The position numbers and the translations under genes were made by a program. From JACCTU01 sp963848525 (lineage in GTDB: Bacteria; Actinomycetota; Thermoleophilia; Gaiellales; Gaiellaceae): 64,000 bases of DNA. Of this stretch, positions 18,793 to 27,798 are shown piece by piece. Within the stretch, counting starts at the first letter, position 1, and the number at the start of each line of letters is the position of its first letter. The stretch is taken from NCBI GenBank assembly GCA_963848525.1, contig CAWKDZ010000005.1:620001-684000 (forward strand), given 5' to 3'. The notes below the pieces were generated by a model, which was not told where the DNA came from, made no database searches, and saw only the letters and a program-made list of their open reading frames with translations.

Positions 18793-19578
18793 TCAGACCG
18801 TGTAGACCGCGCCCTCGCGGGCGACCTCGACCGGCCCGCCGAAGGTCTTCTCAGCCTCCTCGCGCGCCCAGTCGGCGTCGAGCTCGTCGGAGATGTGGGT
18901 GATGACGAGCCGGCGGGCTTCGGCGCGGCGGCCGTGGTCGCCGGCCTCGGCCGGGGTCATGTGCCCGCGCGGGCCCTCGCGCTCGGGGCGCGGGAGCGTC
19001 GCCTCGATCAGCAGCAGGTCGGTGCCACGGGCGAACTCGCACAGGTCGTCGCTCGGCGAGGAGTCGGCGCTGTAGGTGACACGGTGCTCGCCGTGGGAGA
19101 CGTCGAGCGCGTGGGTGGGCAGGAAGTGCGGCACCGGCTGGAAGCGGACCTCGACGTCGCCCACCGCGACCACGTCGGCCGCGTCGTACTCCTCGAGCGC
19201 GAAGCCGGTCTCGATGTGCTCGGCCCGCATGCCCGCGGCGGCGCACAGGCGGCGGAACGCCTCGCGCGCGCCCGCCGGCGCGATCAGCCGCGGGCGCGGC
19301 GGGGCGTCGGTGCCCGGCCAGCCGTCGACCGGGACCGGCTGGTGGCGCGGCGCGTAGACGAGGCCCGACGCGAAGGGCACGAGGTCGAGGATGTGGTCGG
19401 CGTGCAGGTGCGACACGACGACCGCGTCGACCTCGGCGTAGTCGACCACCGCGCGCAGCTTGCCGAACACCCCGTTGCCGCAGTCGAGCAGCACGCGCGC
19501 TCCCCCGCCGTGCACGAGATAGCCGCTGCACGCCCCGCCCGCGTCCTGCCAGGCCGGCGACTTGCCGAGGACCGTCAA
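18793..19578 (-). CDS. metallo-beta-lactamase-fold hydrolase (RNase Z-like)
   Basis: 261 residues with the zinc motif SHLHADH at 56-62, then a distal His (VPHFLPTHALDVSH), Asp in YSADSSPSDDL, and a final His in LVITHISDELD. The opening TVLGKSPAWQDAGGACSGYLV and the ADHILDL form fit the RNase Z/ElaC-like branch, but the exosite arm of tRNase Z is not obvious, so the substrate is open. TTG 19578 is the annotated start; a CTG two codons upstream would give MDLTVLGKSPAW, which may be the real one. Confidence 0.8.
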   Translation of the reverse strand: MTVLGKSPAWQDAGGACSGYLVHGGGARVLLDCGNGVFGKLRAVVDYAEVDAVVVSHLHADHILDLVPFASGLVYAPRHQPVPVDGWPGTDAPPRPRLIAPAGAREAFRRLCAAAGMRAEHIETGFALEEYDAADVVAVGDVEVRFQPVPHFLPTHALDVSHGEHRVTYSADSSPSDDLCEFARGTDLLLIEATLPRPEREGPRGHMTPAEAGDHGRRAEARRLVITHISDELDADWAREEAEKTFGGPVEVAREGAVYTV

Positions 19579-19629
19579 GTCCAGCGAGGGATCGTATTTA
19601 GGTTTCGCCCGCTCCCCGTCGCCCGTCGT

Positions 19630-19905
19630 TCACCGCCACGGCGAGACCGGCCGAGGGCGACGGTGATCGTGCGACGTTACCGCGTGCAGAGCTGCTTGTT
19701 CCTGAGCCGTCGGGAACTGCCACGCGGCCTGACGGCGACGCTCCTGGCGGAAGACGAAGCGCATCTGGCTGGGGGGCTTCAGACCCTCAGGGGTGTCCGG
19801 GCGGAACGTCGCGCACGGCTGGTCGAGCGCCAGCGCGCACAGCCCGTTGCGTCCGAAGAAGCAGTCCTCGCACGTCACCTTTCGCCCCTTGGCGCTTCTG
19901 TCCAT
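19630..19905 (-). CDS. small cysteine-containing conserved protein
   Basis: 91 residues from ATG 19905, beginning DRSAKGRKVTCEDCFFGRNG and continuing LCALALDQPCATFRPD. The CxxC...C...C spacing in the first 40 residues suggests a zinc or Fe-S site; the rest is Arg/Gln-rich (FRQERRRQAAW). A GGAGG directly before the ATG supports this start over a longer frame that opens at 20031. No function is recognised. Confidence 0.6.
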   Translation of the reverse strand: MDRSAKGRKVTCEDCFFGRNGLCALALDQPCATFRPDTPEGLKPPSQMRFVFRQERRRQAAWQFPTAQEQAALHAVTSHDHRRPRPVSPWR

Positions 19906-20126
19906 CCTCCGAGCCCCTCCGTTCACCGTTCCGTCACAACCGGAGCGGAGCAAAGCACCGGGGCGCGGCTCCCACAACCCGCGACAGCCCACTTCCCCGC
20001 AAAACGCACACAGTTCGTCGCAGCCCCGCAAATACCCTTGAACGGGATGAAAACCGCCCTACCTGCGACGTGCCGACTTCGCTCCCTCGGGGTTTTTCCA
20101 GGCCACCCGGCGGGGAGCGCCTGAGG

Positions 20127-21050
20127 ATGCGCGTGCTCGTCACGGGAGTATCCGGCTACGTCGGCGCGGCGCTCGTGCCGCGCCTGCACGAGGCGGGCCA
20201 CGAGGTCCGCGGCTTCGCCCGCTCGAGCGAGCGCGTCACTGCGGCGGGCGTCGCGCTCGACGACATCGTGATCGGCGACGCCGTCAGCGGCGCCGGGCTC
20301 GGCCGCGCCCTGGACGGCGTCGACGCCGCCTACTACCTGATCCATTCGATGGAGGGCCCGGTCGACGGCTTCCCCGCCGCCGAGCGCCGCGCCGCCCACC
20401 GCTTCGCCACCGCCGCCCGGGCCGCGGGCGTGCGGCGCATCGTCTACCTCGGCGGCCTGATACCGGAGAACGGCGTCGCGTCGCGCCATCTCGCCTCGCG
20501 TCTCGCCGTCGAGGAGGCGCTGCTCGAGGCGGCCGACGAGCCGATCGCGCTGCGGGCCTCGATCGTCGTCGGCGCCCGCTCGCGCTCGTTCCGCTTCCTC
20601 GTGCGGCTGATCGAGCGCCTCCCGGTGCTGGCGCTGCCCGCCTGGCGCACGAACCGCACGCAGCCGATCGACGGCCGCGACGTGCTCGAGTTCCTCGTGC
20701 GCGCCGCCGACGCGCCCGCCGAGCTCGCGGGCCGCTCGTGGGACCTCGGCGGGCCGGACGCGATGACCTACGAGCAGCTGATCGCCCGGATCGCCGACGC
20801 GATGCTCGTCGACCGCCCCTCGATCCCGCTCGGCTTCAACCTCACCCCCGTCGCGTCGGTCGTCGCCGCGGCCGTGGCCGAGGAGGACCCCGGCTTCATC
20901 ACGCCGCTGATGGAGTCGCTCGAGAGCGACCTGCTGCCACGCACGGACGACGCGGCGGAGGCGTTCGGCGTTAGGTTGCACTCGTTCGAAGCAGCCGTCG
21001 AGCGCGCCCTGCGCGAGTGGGAGAGCACCGAGGAGGTGGCCGCCAAGTGA
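20127..21050 (+). CDS. NAD(P)-binding atypical SDR / epimerase-like protein
   Basis: 307 residues, starting MRVLVTGVSGYVGAALVPRL, an extended/atypical SDR nucleotide loop. YYLIHSMEG and VRRIVYLGGLIPENG follow the pattern of the YwnB/DUF2867 NAD(P)H-binding proteins found with SRPBCC partners. The canonical YxxxK is not evident. The start at ATG 20127 is chosen because it places the glycine loop at the usual position. Its stop overlaps the GTG of the next gene, an SRPBCC protein, suggesting joint function on a small hydrophobic ligand (inference). Confidence 0.8.
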   Translation: MRVLVTGVSGYVGAALVPRLHEAGHEVRGFARSSERVTAAGVALDDIVIGDAVSGAGLGRALDGVDAAYYLIHSMEGPVDGFPAAERRAAHRFATAARAAGVRRIVYLGGLIPENGVASRHLASRLAVEEALLEAADEPIALRASIVVGARSRSFRFLVRLIERLPVLALPAWRTNRTQPIDGRDVLEFLVRAADAPAELAGRSWDLGGPDAMTYEQLIARIADAMLVDRPSIPLGFNLTPVASVVAAAVAEEDPGFITPLMESLESDLLPRTDDAAEAFGVRLHSFEAAVERALREWESTEEVAAK

Positions 21051-21500
21051 CGCTGGTGACCGCGTCGATCGACATCGACGCTCCGCGCGAGCAGGTCTAC
21101 GACCTGATGCTCGACCCCGCGCGCCTCGACGAGTGGGTGACGATCCACCGGCGCGTCAACCGCCACGACGACGGCACGCCGCAGCGAGGGCTACGAGATG
21201 GTGCAGACGCTCTGCATCCGCGGCGCCAACTTCAAGGTGCGCTGGAAGCTGACCGAGGCCGACCGCCCGGACCGCGCCACCTGGGAGGGCCGCGGGCCGG
21301 CGCACTCCTACGCCCGTACGAGCTTCATGCTGAGCGAGAACGGCGGCCGCACGCGCTTCGACTACGAGAACGAGTTCAAGGCGCCCGGGGGCTTCCTCGG
21401 GGCCGCCGCCAGCCGCGTGCTCGTCGGCGGCGTACCCGACCGCGAGGCCCACCACTCGCTCGAGCGCCTGAAGGCGCTGATCGAGAACGGCCGCGGCTAG
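21047..21500 (+). CDS. SRPBCC-family (START/polyketide cyclase-like) protein, frameshifted
   Basis: About 150 residues in two frames: VTASIDIDAPREQVYDLMLDPARLDEW, the SRPBCC opening, up to about 21183, then EGYEMVQTLCIRGANFKVRWK through FDYENEFKAPGG to the helix SLERLKALIENGRG. One extra base near 21183 (acgccg-c-agcgag) breaks it. Proteins of this fold bind lipids or aromatic ligands. It is coupled to the upstream SDR gene by a GTGA overlap. Confidence 0.7.
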
Positions 21501-21534
21501 CACTCGTTGGGCGCGGCCCCCCGGAGCGGTCTCC

Positions 21535-21985
21535 TCAGTGCGCGTGGTGCTGGTGGACGACCGCGTGGCCCTTGCCGCGCGCGAGCAGCCAGCGGTTGAC
21601 CGGGTAGGCCGCCGCGCCGGCGATCAGGAGCGCGACGGCGAGGCTGCCCCAGAAGCGGAAGCTGTCGAGCCCCGCGTCCATCGCGCCGGGGATCAGCAGC
21701 AGGATCGCGTTGTCGACGATCTCCATCATCGCGATCGAGACCGTGTCCGAGGCGAGGGCGATCGGGACGACCGCGGCGAAGCGCGATGCCTGACCGCAGG
21801 AGCGGCAGGCTCGTGAACGAGTAGCCGAACAGGAACGCCAGCGCCACCGCGAGGGCGATCGTCGCGCCGTCCGACCAGCCGAGCGCTGTGCCGATGATGA
21901 CGCCGAGCACCTCGCCGATCGCGCAGCCGGTGAGGCAATGGACGGTGGCGCTGAAGGCGAGGCGGTTGAGGGACTGGGTGGCCAT
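21535..21985 (-). CDS. DUF4396 membrane protein, frameshifted
   Basis: About 149 residues over two frames. The first has FSATVHCLTGCAIGEVLGVI, the Cys/His-containing helix typical of DUF4396, then two more helices; the second continues FAAVVPIALASDTVSIAMME through NRWLLARGKGHAVVHQHHAH, a His-rich tail. One extra base near 21781. The conserved HCxxGC and the His tail suggest metal binding, and a CsoR-like dyad lies just upstream (21996-22012). Transport activity has not been shown for the family as far as I know. Confidence 0.65.
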
Positions 21986-21995
21986 GCCGTCCAGT

Positions 21996-22012
21996 ATACC
22001 CCCTCCCGGTAT
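21996..22012. promoter_or_regulatory. CsoR/RcnR-like operator candidate before the DUF4396 gene
   Basis: ATACC-CCCTCCC-GGTAT: perfect 5-bp arms around a C-rich centre, starting 11 bp upstream of the ATG of the DUF4396 gene (minus strand). CsoR/RcnR-type metal sensors bind AT-flanked G/C tracts of this kind. The gene it would control has a HCxxGC motif and a His tail. No CsoR gene is in the window. Confidence 0.45.
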
Positions 22013-22088
22013 TCTTGCACCCATCCGCTCAGCGGCACCAGCCGCTCACCTGTAGATTCTCACCGTCACAGTGAGCGAAAGGGAGCCA

Positions 22089-22476
22089 GTGGCAGACTTT
22101 CTCGACGAGAAGCGCAAGGAGATCCAGACGCGGCTGAAGGAGCTGCGTCCGCTGGTGGACGAGTTTCACCGTTTGGAAGCGGCAGAGCGCGCACTGTCAG
22201 GTGTGGAGGGCAAGCCGGCCGCCACCACCACCCCCGCCCCACGCCGCCGGCGTTCTCCCCGAGCGTCGTCCAACGGCCGCCGCGGGCGCCCGCGCGGCTC
22301 GGGCACCCGTGCCGCGCAGGCACATGTCACTCGTGGGCGAGCGCCCCGGCATCACGATCCCCGAGCTGGCCGAGGCCATGGGGATCAAGCAGAACTACCT
22401 CTACCGGGTGATGCCGGGTCTCGCCGAGGACGGGAAAGTGACGAAGTCGGGGCGTGGCTGGCACCTACGCAACTAG
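22089..22476 (+). CDS. coiled-coil/winged-helix small DNA-binding-like protein, frameshifted
   Basis: About 128 residues from two frames. The N-terminus ADFLDEKRKEIQTRLKELRP is a coiled coil, followed by a Pro/Arg linker (RRGRPRGSGTRAAQ) with an AT-hook-like RGRPRGS, then a winged-helix end: SLVGERPGITIPELAEAMGI, KQNYLYRVMPGLAEDGKV. One extra A at about 22324 (gcac-A-tg). GTG 22089 is preferred over GTG 22071 because the homologous-looking part begins ADFLDEKR. It converges with mdh, the stops overlapping by 12 bp. Confidence 0.6.
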
Positions 22477-23455
22477 CCCCAGGCCGCGCACAGCCTCCCG
22501 CTCGCCCAGTAACTCCTCGACGGTCTTGTCGATCCGCTCCTGTGAGAACGGGGGCACGTCCAGGCCCTCGACGATCTCCCACCCCCCGTTCGACGTGCGG
22601 ACCGGGAACGAGGAGATGATCCCCTCGGCGACGCCGTAGGCGCCGGGCGAGGGGACCGCCATCGACACCCAGTCGCCCTCGGGCGTGCCGTTCACCCAGT
22701 CGTGGACGTGGTCGATCGCGGCGCTGGCCGCCGACGCCGCCGAGGAGGCGCCGCGCGCCTCGATGATCTCCGCGCCGCGCTTGCCCACCCGCGGGATGTA
22801 CTCGTCGGCCACCCAGGCCTCGTCGCCGACCGCGTCCCAGGCCCGCTCACCCCGCACCTTCGCGTTGAACAGGTCGGGGTACATCGTCGGCGAGTGGTTG
22901 CCCCACACCGCCATGTGCGAGATCTCCGAGACCGCCGCACCGGTGCGGTCGGCGAGCTGGGCGACCGCGCGGTTGTGATCGAGCCGCGTCATCGCCGTGA
23001 AGCGCTCGGGCGGCACGCCGTCGGCGTTGCTCATCGCGATCAGCGCGTTGGTGTTGGCCGGGTTGCCGACCACGAGCACCTTGACGTCGCTCGCCGCGTG
23101 GGCGGCGATCGCCTCGCCCTGCGGCTTGAAGATCGCGCCGTTGGCCTCGAGCAGGTCGGCCCGCTCCATGCCCTTGGTGCGTGGCCGGGCGCCGACCAGC
23201 AGCGCGATCGAGCACCCGTCGAACGCGACCGCCGGCGTCGTCGGTCACGTCCACGCCGGCCAGCAGCGGAAAGGCACCGTCGAACAGCTCGAGCGCGGTC
23301 CCCTCCGCCGCCTTCACCGCCGCGGGGATCTCCAGCAGCCGAAGCCGGACGGGAACGTCGCTCCCCAGCAACTGACCCGCCGCGATCCGGAAAAGCAGTG
23401 CGTAGCCGATCTGCCCGGCAGCACCGGTCACAGTCACACTGACTGGTGAACTCAT
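22465..23455 (-). CDS. mdh: malate dehydrogenase, one frameshift
   Basis: Two frames give 329 residues, the length of the LDH-like MDH with a long N-terminus. N-terminal: VTVTGAAGQIGYALLFRIA (NAD loop). C-terminal part: VVGNPANTNALIAMSNADG, TRLDHNRAVAQLA and the catalytic His in AVWGNHSPTMYPD. One extra G near 23231 (gccggcgGtcgcg) separates them. MDH interconverts malate and oxaloacetate in the TCA cycle. The ATG overlaps the icd stop (ATGA). Confidence 0.9.
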
Positions 23456-24534
23456 CTGTTCATCTCCTCGATCACCGCGTCGGCGAACTGTGACGTTCCG
23501 ACCGCGGACGGATCGTCGCGCGTCGGCTTGAGGTCATAGGTGACCTTCTCCCCCCGCTCGATCACCGCCGCGATCGCGTTCTCGAGACGGTCGCCCGCCT
23601 CGCGCTCGTCCAGGTGGCGGAGCATGAGCACGCCGGAGAGCATCAGCGCGGTGGGATTCACCCGATTCTGGCCCTTGTACTTGGGGGCCGACCCGTGGGT
23701 GGCCTCGAACATCGCCGCCTCGGTGCCGAGGTTGCCTCCGGGCGCGAGCCCGAGCCCGCCGATCATCCCCGCCCCGAGGTCGGACACGATGTCGCCGTAG
23801 AGGTTGGGGAGCACGATCACGTCGTACTCCTCCGGGCGCGAGACGAGCTGATTGCACAGGTTGTCGATGATCCGGTCCTCGAACTCGATGTCCGAGTAGT
23901 CCTCCGCGACGCGTCGCGCGACTTCGAGGTACAGGCCGTCGGAGAACTTCATGATGTTCGCCTTGTGCGCGGCCGTCACCTTGCGGCGCCCGTTCTCGCG
24001 CGCGTAGTCGAACGCGGCGCGCACGATCCGCTCCGAGCCGAAGACCGAGATCGGCTTGATCGAGATGCCCGAGTGCTCGCGGATCGACGACCCGTCGAGG
24101 TCGGCCAGGAACGAGCGCAGCTTCTCGGCGTTCTCCGTGTCCTTCTCGAACTCGATCCCCGCGTAGAGGTCCTCGGTGTTCTCGCGCACGATCACGATGT
24201 CGGTCTCCGGGAACCGCGTGCGCACGCCCTTGTAGGCCTTGCACGGCCGGATGCAGGCGTAGAGGTCGAGCTCCTTGCGCAGGAGCACGTTGACCGAGCG
24301 GAAGCCGGAGCCAACCGGCGTCGTGGTCGGCCCCTTGATGCCGACCTTGGTGCGCCGGATCGAGTCCAGCGTGCGGTCGGGGAACGGGGTCCCCTCGTCG
24401 TGGTACACGTCCTCGCCGGCCGGATGCTCGTCCCACTCGAACTCGACGCCGGTCGCCTCCAGCACCCGGCGCGTCGCCTCCGCGAGTTCCGGCCCGGTCC
24501 CGTCACCGGGGATGAATGTCACGTCATGAGCCAT
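23452..24534 (-). CDS. icd: isocitrate dehydrogenase, NAD-type/isopropylmalate dehydrogenase family
   Basis: 360 residues of the beta-decarboxylating dehydrogenase family: FIPGDGTGPELAEATRRVLE, the substrate-binding VRENTEDLYAGIEFE, and NLYGDIVSDLGAGMIGGLGL (metal-binding Asp residues). The short length and NTEDLYAGIE sequence match the NAD-dependent IDH-like branch rather than E. coli-type Icd. Homoisocitrate or isopropylmalate activity cannot be excluded, but coupling to mdh favours a TCA role. ATG 24534 has no strong ribosome site. Confidence 0.82.
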   Translation of the reverse strand: MAHDVTFIPGDGTGPELAEATRRVLEATGVEFEWDEHPAGEDVYHDEGTPFPDRTLDSIRRTKVGIKGPTTTPVGSGFRSVNVLLRKELDLYACIRPCKAYKGVRTRFPETDIVIVRENTEDLYAGIEFEKDTENAEKLRSFLADLDGSSIREHSGISIKPISVFGSERIVRAAFDYARENGRRKVTAAHKANIMKFSDGLYLEVARRVAEDYSDIEFEDRIIDNLCNQLVSRPEEYDVIVLPNLYGDIVSDLGAGMIGGLGLAPGGNLGTEAAMFEATHGSAPKYKGQNRVNPTALMLSGVLMLRHLDEREAGDRLENAIAAVIERGEKVTYDLKPTRDDPSAVGTSQFADAVIEEMNR

Positions 24535-24564
24535 GCCGGGAGGCTATGCCACCATTGACGTCCC

Positions 24565-25725
24565 TTGCTCGGAGGCAGCTCCCTCAGGCTGGCGACCATC
24601 TTCGGCATTCGCGTGGGTGTGAATGCGTCGTGGTTCCTCGTCCTCTTCCTGTTCATCTTCTACCTCAACCGGGCCTTCGACCGGGTGCTGGACGACCCGA
24701 CGGCCGCGTTCGCGTGCTCGGTGGGCGCGGCGCTGGGCTTCTTCGGGTCGATACTGCTGCACGAGCTCGGCCACGCCGTCGCCGCCCGCCGCGAGGGGAT
24801 CGCGGTCAGCGGCATCGACCTCTTCTTCTTCGGCGGCGTGATGAAGATGAGCAGCGACACGCGCTCGCCCGGCCAGGAGTTCCGCGTCGCGATCGCCGGC
24901 CCGCTGGTAACGCTGGGGATCGTGATCGTGGTCGGCGCGCTCAGCGTCGCCCTGCTCGGCTGGGAGGCGTTCACCGATTCCGCGCAGCTCGACAGCGGCG
25001 CCCCCGCCACGGCGATCGAGCTGTGGCTGAGCTTCCTCGTCTCCATGAACGTGCTCCTGCTCGTCTTCAACCTGATCCCGGCGTTCCCGCTCGACGGCGG
25101 CCGGATCGCTCGCGCCGCCGCCTGGAAGGTGACCCGCGACCGCGGGCGCGCGACCCGCATCTCGGCCACGCTCGGCCAAGCCTTCGCCGCTCTGCTGATC
25201 GGCTACGGGCTGTGGCAGCTGTTCGGCCGCAGCGAGACGGTCAACGGGCTGTGGGCGATCGTGCTCGGCTACCTGCTCGGCTCGTCGGCGCGCGCGGCGA
25301 TCGCCCAGACCGAGTTCACCGACCGCCTCGAGGGCGTCACGGTGGCCGACATCATGGACGCGGATCCGGTGGCCATCCCCGCCGACCTGCCGGCCGCGCA
25401 GGCCTGGGAGGAGTACTTCCTGCGCTACCAGGGCTGGCCGTGGTTCGCGGTCGTCGAGGCCGACGGGCGCTACGCCGGGCTGGCCCACCGCGCGGCCGTC
25501 GAGCACGCCGCCGGCGCCGAAGGCGGGTCGATGCCGGTGCGCGAGGTGGCCTCGGGCTCCGACGACCGCGTGCGCGACGACGAGCCGCTCGAGGCGCTGC
25601 TCGGCTCGGAGCCGCTGCGCCGCCTCGGCGCGCTGATGGCGGTCGACGCCGACGGCCGCCTGCGCGGCGTCGTGACGACCGAGCAGGTCACCCGGGCTCT
25701 CCGCACCCGGCTCTCGACCGCGTAG
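24565..25725 (+). CDS. site-2 protease family metalloprotease with CBS domains
   Basis: 386 residues. The opening LATIFGIRVGVNASWFLVLF and HELGH at 66-70 give the S2P/Rip3-like fold; the third zinc ligand lies in NLIPAFPLDGGR near 169-180. Four to six membrane helices are followed by a cytosolic pair of CBS repeats (TVADIMDADPVAIPADL and VREVASGSDDRVRDDE). It likely cuts a membrane-bound substrate such as an anti-sigma factor, gated by nucleotide binding to CBS (family inference). TTG 24565 is the likely start; it is divergent from icd. Confidence 0.85.
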   Translation: MLGGSSLRLATIFGIRVGVNASWFLVLFLFIFYLNRAFDRVLDDPTAAFACSVGAALGFFGSILLHELGHAVAARREGIAVSGIDLFFFGGVMKMSSDTRSPGQEFRVAIAGPLVTLGIVIVVGALSVALLGWEAFTDSAQLDSGAPATAIELWLSFLVSMNVLLLVFNLIPAFPLDGGRIARAAAWKVTRDRGRATRISATLGQAFAALLIGYGLWQLFGRSETVNGLWAIVLGYLLGSSARAAIAQTEFTDRLEGVTVADIMDADPVAIPADLPAAQAWEEYFLRYQGWPWFAVVEADGRYAGLAHRAAVEHAAGAEGGSMPVREVASGSDDRVRDDEPLEALLGSEPLRRLGALMAVDADGRLRGVVTTEQVTRALRTRLSTA

Positions 25726-25752
25726 CCCGATGGCTGCGGTAGCGCGAGCGAA

Positions 25753-25986
25753 CGTCAACGGCGGCTGGGTAGGGAAGTGGAAGCCGTCGCGCCAAGGCGG
25801 GATTCGGTGTATCTCGGTGCGGGGCGGATCACCCGAATACACCTTTGTGCCCGTCTAGAGCACTTAGGTGTATCTGGGCGAGCCGGGCCTCATCGAGATA
25901 CACCGAACACCGCCTTGAACCCCGCCCGCCCCGGGGCCGACCAACCCGGCCGGCTCCCTCACTCTCCCTACCCAGCGCAGTTGACG
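25753..25986. repeat. paired inverted palindromic element (BIME-like)
   Basis: The 372-bp gap between the protease gene and sdhA is mostly one imperfect palindrome. Outer arms: CGTCAAC (25753) with GTTGACG (25980) and CTGGGTAGGGA (25765-25775) with TCCCTACCCAG (25965-25975). Middle arms: CAAGGCGG (25793) with CCGCCTTG (25910) and TTCGGTGTATCTCG (25803-25816) with CGAGATACACCGAA (25894-25907). Each half is itself a hairpin: GGTGTAT...ATACACC at 25807-25844, and GGTGTATCT...AGATACACC at 25867-25904. This is the layout of two inverted REP units. No coding frame is credible inside. Confidence 0.7.
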
Positions 25987-26097
25987 TCGCCCGCGGGCCG
26001 GTGCCATGGGGCTGATCCTGGCCTGCGGGCGTTCGACCTGCGGGCGCCGGGGACCGTACTCCCTTCGTACCCCTCCCCTAATAGGATCCGATCCCGC

Positions 26098-27798
26098 ATG
26101 CCCGCACACGACGTCCTGATCATCGGCGCCGGCCTCGCTGGTCAGCGGGCCGCGCTGGCGGCCGCTCGCGAGGGCGCGACCGTGGCCATCATGTCCAAGG
26201 TCCACCCGGTCCGCTCGCACTCGAACGCGGCGGCCGGCGGCATCAACGCGGCGCTCAACCCCGACGACTCGTGGGAGTCGCACGCCTTCGACACCGTCAA
26301 GGGGTCCGACTACCTCGGCGACCAGGACGCGATCGAGATCATGTGCCGCGAGGCGCCGGACGAGGTCTTGTGGCTCGAGCACTCGGGCGTCACCTTCCAC
26401 CGCAGCGACACCGGCCACCTCGGCACCCGCGCGTTCGGCGGCGCCTCGGCCGCGCGTACGTACTACGTGGCCGACATCACCGGCCAGGCACTGCTGCACG
26501 TGCTCTACGAGCAGCTGATGAAGCACCACGAGCAGATCGACCGCTATGAGGAGTGGTTCGTCACCGCCGTGCTGCAGGACGACACCGGCGAGTGCTGCGG
26601 CGCGGTCGCGCGCAACATCCGCGACGGCGCGATGGAGCTGTTCGCCGCCAAGGCCGTCATCCAGGCCTCGGGCGGCGCCGGGCAGTGCTTCAAGCCGACC
26701 ACCAACGCGCTCATCTGTACGGGCGACGGCATCGCCCAGAGCTACCGCATCGGCGCCCCGCTGATGGACATGGAGATGATCCAGTACCACCCGACCACGC
26801 TGGCCGGGAACGGGATCCTGATCACCGAGGGCGCCCGCGGCGAGGGCGCGCATCTCTACAACGCCCACGGCGAGCGCTTCATGGAGAAGTACGCGCCCAA
26901 CAAGATGGAGCTCGCCTCGCGCGACGTCGTCTCCCGCTCCGAGCAGACCGAGATCAACGAGGGCCGTGGCTTCCCGGACGGCACGGTGGCGCTCGACATC
27001 ACCAAGGTGCCGCGCAAGCGCACGCTCGAGGCGCTGCGCGAGATCGTCAACATCGGGCGCGACTTCGCGGGCGTGGACATCACGCGCGAGCCGATTCACA
27101 TCAAGCCCGGTTGCCACTACATCATGGGCGGCGTGAAGACCGACGTGTGGGGCGCCACCGACGTCCCGGGTCTCTACGCGGCTGGCGAGGTCGCCTGCGT
27201 GTCGGTCCACGGCGGCAACCGCCTGGGTGCGAACTCACTGCTCGACACGCTGATCTTCGGCCGCCGCTCGGGCGAGCACGCGGCCAAGCGGGCGCTCGGC
27301 ATGCCGATGCCCTCGCCGGCGTTCAGCGCGCTGGCCGACGAGCAGCGGATGATCGACGACATCATGCGCCGGGGGGCGGGTGGGATCCAATCCGGCCGCC
27401 GGATCTCCGAGATCAAGGACGAGCTCGGCGAGATGATGAACGAGAAGTGCGCGGTGTTCCGCGACCAGGCGGGCCTGACCGAGGCGCACGAGGTCATCCA
27501 GCGGCTCAAGGAGGAGGCGGCCACGGCGGCGATCGACGACCGCGGCACCGTCTTCAACCAGGACGTCCTGGGGGCGATCGAGCTCGGCTACATGCTCGAC
27601 TGCGCGGAGTGCATCGTCGTCGCGGCGCTCGAGCGCAAGGAGTCGCGCGGCGCGCAGTTCCGGCTCGACTTCCCGCAGCGCAACGACGACGAGTGGCTCA
27701 AGCACATCACCCTGTCCCGCAACGGCGGCCCTGAGCCGGAGGTGGCCTACTCGCCCGTGACGATCACCAAGTGGGAGCCCCAGGAGCGCACCTACTGA
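26098..27798 (+). CDS. sdhA: succinate dehydrogenase/fumarate reductase flavoprotein subunit
   Basis: 566 residues: FAD loop DVLIIGAGLAGQRAALAA, the covalent-FAD His in VRSHSNAAAGGIN (His41), the substrate region HPTTLAGNGILITEGARGEG, catalytic Arg region ASRDVVSRSEQTE, and CVSVHGGNRLGANSLLDTL. It oxidises succinate to fumarate. ATG 26098 is chosen over a longer open frame that runs through the palindromic element. The stop overlaps sdhB (TGATG). With the next two genes it forms an SQR with a CCG-domain subunit and no classical SdhC/D anchors. Confidence 0.93.
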   Translation: MPAHDVLIIGAGLAGQRAALAAAREGATVAIMSKVHPVRSHSNAAAGGINAALNPDDSWESHAFDTVKGSDYLGDQDAIEIMCREAPDEVLWLEHSGVTFHRSDTGHLGTRAFGGASAARTYYVADITGQALLHVLYEQLMKHHEQIDRYEEWFVTAVLQDDTGECCGAVARNIRDGAMELFAAKAVIQASGGAGQCFKPTTNALICTGDGIAQSYRIGAPLMDMEMIQYHPTTLAGNGILITEGARGEGAHLYNAHGERFMEKYAPNKMELASRDVVSRSEQTEINEGRGFPDGTVALDITKVPRKRTLEALREIVNIGRDFAGVDITREPIHIKPGCHYIMGGVKTDVWGATDVPGLYAAGEVACVSVHGGNRLGANSLLDTLIFGRRSGEHAAKRALGMPMPSPAFSALADEQRMIDDIMRRGAGGIQSGRRISEIKDELGEMMNEKCAVFRDQAGLTEAHEVIQRLKEEAATAAIDDRGTVFNQDVLGAIELGYMLDCAECIVVAALERKESRGAQFRLDFPQRNDDEWLKHITLSRNGGPEPEVAYSPVTITKWEPQERTY

